Of a stretch of DNA of 64,000 nucleotides, positions 62,430 to 64,000 are shown piece after piece. The notes beneath the pieces are model-generated. The model did no database searches, was not told the DNA's origin, and saw only the letters and a list, made by a program, of their open reading frames with translations. Both the position numbers and the translations under genes were made by a program. The stretch comes from Gaetbulibacter sp. 4G1. Lineage in GTDB: Bacteria > Bacteroidota > Bacteroidia > Flavobacteriales > Flavobacteriaceae. The stretch covers positions 186,001-250,000 of the forward strand of contig NZ_MDVN01000024.1 in assembly GCF_002741945.1 (NCBI RefSeq), read 5' to 3'. Position 1 is the stretch's first letter. Every line of letters starts with the position of its first letter.

Positions 62430-62495
62430 ATAGCTATTAGCTAAAGAAACTTAATAATAAAACATGCCAATAGCCAAAAGCTAAAGGCCAAAAGC
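62430..62495. repeat. AGC-type heptad repeat array in the leuC-leuD spacer
   Basis: The spacer is built of near-heptads such as TAGCTAT, TAGCTAA, ATAGCCA, AAAGCTA, AAGGCCA and AAAGC. It spans about 65 of the 75 bp. The hisB-hisH spacer carries the same kind of unit. It may be a dispersed array family. Variable unit number between strains would be expected. Confidence 0.55.
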
Positions 62496-62503
62496 AAAAT
62501 AAA

Positions 62504-63100
62504 ATGGCTTACGATAAATTTACAACTTTAACTAGTACTGCAGTTCCGTTACCAATTGAGAATGTAGACACAGATCAAATTATACCAGCACGTTTTTTAA
62601 AAGCAACAACCCGTGACGGTTTCGGAGATAATTTATTCCGCGATTGGAGATACAATAGTGATAATACGCCAAAAGAGGATTTTATTTTAAACAATCCTAT
62701 TTATAGTGGTAAAATATTAGTAGGAGGGATGAACTTTGGTTCTGGGTCTTCTAGAGAACATGCTGCATGGGCGGTTTACGATTATGGTTTTCGTTGTGTA
62801 GTATCTAGTTTTTTTGCTGATATTTTTAAAAATAACTGTTTAAATATTGGTGTTTTACCAGTTCAAATTAGCCCAGAATTTTCTACAGAGATTTTTGAAG
62901 CTATTTATGCCGATCCAAATACTGAATTAGAAGTAAACTTAGAAGCTCAAACAATTACCTTGTTGTCGTCTGGGACACAGGAATCGTTTGACATAAACGG
63001 ATATAAAAAAGGTAATATGCTAAATGGTTTTGATGATATTGACTATTTACAAAACATGAAAAGTGAGATAGAAACATTTACAGAATCTCGTCCTTTTTAA
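62504..63100 (+). CDS. leuD: 3-isopropylmalate dehydratase small subunit
   Basis: 198 residues. It shows VPLPIENVDTDQIIPARFLK near residue 15, ILVGGMNFGSGSSREHAAWAVYDYG near residue 70 with the substrate-binding Ser-Arg, FRCVVSSFFADIFKNNCLNIGVLPV near residue 95 and FDINGYKKGNMLNGFDDI near the end. It forms the swivelling domain that completes the LeuC active site. The length is normal. It lies 3 bp before the next synthase gene. Confidence 0.96.
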   Translation: MAYDKFTTLTSTAVPLPIENVDTDQIIPARFLKATTRDGFGDNLFRDWRYNSDNTPKEDFILNNPIYSGKILVGGMNFGSGSSREHAAWAVYDYGFRCVVSSFFADIFKNNCLNIGVLPVQISPEFSTEIFEAIYADPNTELEVNLEAQTITLLSSGTQESFDINGYKKGNMLNGFDDIDYLQNMKSEIETFTESRPF

Positions 63101-63103
63101 ACA

Positions 63104-64000
63104 ATGAGCGCTAGAAAAATAGAAATAATGGACACGACATTACGCGACGGTGAGCAAACCTCGAGTGTGTCGTTTTCTGCTTCTGAGAAATTAACCATAG
63201 CGAAACTTTTATTAGAAGAATTGAGAGTAGATCGTATTGAAATTGCATCAGCTAGAGTGTCAGAGGGTGAGCTTCAGGCTGTAAAAGATGTTACTGAATG
63301 GGCGGCTGAAAACGATTATTTAAATACGGTTGAAGTTTTAACTTTTGTTGATGATGGAGTATCTATCGATTGGATGATTGAAGCTGGAGCAAAGGTTCAA
63401 AACTTACTAACTAAAGGGTCATTAAACCATTTAACTCATCAACTTAAAAAAACTTCTAATCAGCACTTTAAGGAAATAAAAAAAGTTATTTCTATTGCTA
63501 GAAAAAATGACATTGAAACAAATATCTATTTAGAAGATTGGAGCAATGGTATGCGAAATTCTAAAGACTATGTTTTTGAGTTTTTAGAATTTTTGTCTAC
63601 ACAAAATGTCAGAAGAATTATGCTACCAGACACTTTAGGTGTTTTAACACCAAGAGAGTCTTATGAGTTCGTTTCAGAAATTAAGGTTAAATACCCAAAT
63701 TTACATTTTGATTTTCATGCGCATAATGATTATGATTTGGGTGTATCTAATGCTATGGAAGCCTTAAAGGCTGGAGCAGATGGATTACATTTAACAGTTA
63801 ATGGTATGGGAGAACGTGCAGGAAATGCACCAATGGCCAGCACGATTGCTGTAATTAACGATTTTATGCCAGATATTGAAGTAGGTGTAAATGAAAAGGT
63901 TTTATATACGGTAAGTAAATTAGTTGAGAACTTTTCTGGAATTATGATTCCTGCAAATAAGCCCGTAATAGGTGCCAATGTATTTACTCAAACCGCAGGT
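63104..64000 (+). CDS. 2-isopropylmalate synthase-like enzyme (LeuA/citramalate synthase family), partial
   Basis: The first 299 residues of an HMGL-like barrel enzyme, cut by the window end. It starts ATG at 63104 and shows IMDTTLRDGEQTSSVSF near residue 8, which carries the metal-binding Asp of the family, an RIMLPDTLGVLTPRES segment near residue 173, and HAHNDYDLGVSNAMEALKAGADG near residue 206 with the His-x-His metal ligands. NGMGERAGNAPM follows near residue 233. It condenses acetyl-CoA with 2-oxoisovalerate (or pyruvate for citramalate). The C-terminal regulatory domain is not in the window, so the choice is open; context with leuCD favours leucine synthesis. Confidence 0.9.
   Translation, partial: MSARKIEIMDTTLRDGEQTSSVSFSASEKLTIAKLLLEELRVDRIEIASARVSEGELQAVKDVTEWAAENDYLNTVEVLTFVDDGVSIDWMIEAGAKVQNLLTKGSLNHLTHQLKKTSNQHFKEIKKVISIARKNDIETNIYLEDWSNGMRNSKDYVFEFLEFLSTQNVRRIMLPDTLGVLTPRESYEFVSEIKVKYPNLHFDFHAHNDYDLGVSNAMEALKAGADGLHLTVNGMGERAGNAPMASTIAVINDFMPDIEVGVNEKVLYTVSKLVENFSGIMIPANKPVIGANVFTQTAG

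Noticed and set aside
1-64000. Mobile elements, prophage, CRISPR arrays, tRNA or rRNA genes
   Set aside because: No transposase, integrase, phage gene, repeat-spacer array or cloverleaf was recognised. Intergenic space is mostly too small for RNA genes.

Overview
The window comes from the chromosome of a member of the Bacteroidota, most likely a marine Flavobacteriaceae. The evidence is high AT content, promoters with the Bacteroidota -7 box TAnnTTTG, almost no Shine-Dalgarno sequences, an LpxC-FabZ fusion, a PorX-type type IX secretion regulator, a TonB-family outer membrane protein with a carboxypeptidase-regulatory-like domain, and the hisGDCBHAFI(E) gene order. I see no phage, insertion sequence, integrase, CRISPR array, rRNA or tRNA.

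Region 1 (1-15997, all leftward) is a strain-variable surface polysaccharide locus. Distal to proximal it holds a GT2 enzyme (cut by the window edge), an EpsG-like polymerase, three GT4 glycosyltransferases, a polysaccharide pyruvyl transferase, a second GT2, a Wzx-type flippase and an acyltransferase. Next come the genes for a dTDP-3-acetamido-3,6-dideoxyhexose (rmlA, rmlB, two FdtA-like ketoisomerases, FdtB-like transaminase, FdtC-like acetyltransferase) and a UDP-sugar dehydrogenase/4-epimerase pair likely to make a UDP-HexNAc uronate. A 666-bp gene-free spacer (16014-16679) separates it from the rightward export core.

Region 2 (16680-23742) holds an aminotransferase, a membrane UDP-HexNAc 4,6-dehydratase, a Wza-like lipoprotein, a Wzc-like tyrosine kinase and, convergently, a CpsB/YwqE-type phosphatase. 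The phosphoglycosyl transferase expected to start the glycan (27653-28246) and a soluble second dehydratase (26492-27553) lie just beyond aroB and proline dehydrogenase.

Region 3 (28243-36619) contains alanine dehydrogenase, a TonB-family outer membrane protein, a membrane protein that overlaps a 47-residue exported small protein, tsaE, porX and an HD phosphohydrolase. Region 4 (36692-47343) is an envelope operon (lpxD, lpxC-fabZ, lpxA, efp, a lipoprotein, a second lpxD-like gene), then sucD, then fabG, a secreted protein, a VWA membrane protein and a prohibitin-like protein.

Region 5 (47377-54753) is the complete histidine operon. It is preceded by what reads as a full transcription attenuator: a 17-residue leader peptide with four His codons in five, an antiterminator pairing and a rho-independent terminator. 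I consider this the most informative non-coding signal in the window.

Region 6 (54812-64000) carries a small membrane protein, a lipoprotein, a small membrane gene with an in-frame stop at codon 5, an OmpA-family protein, a divergent TruA-family enzyme under a promoter holding a perfect 24-bp palindrome, DUF2461, an unknown helical protein, DUF72 and the start of a leucine operon (leuC, leuD, leuA-like, cut by the window end). Short intergenic repeats sit inside or between operons: heptad AGC-type arrays in hisB-hisH and leuC-leuD, and REP-like palindromes in hisF-hisI and sucD-fabG.
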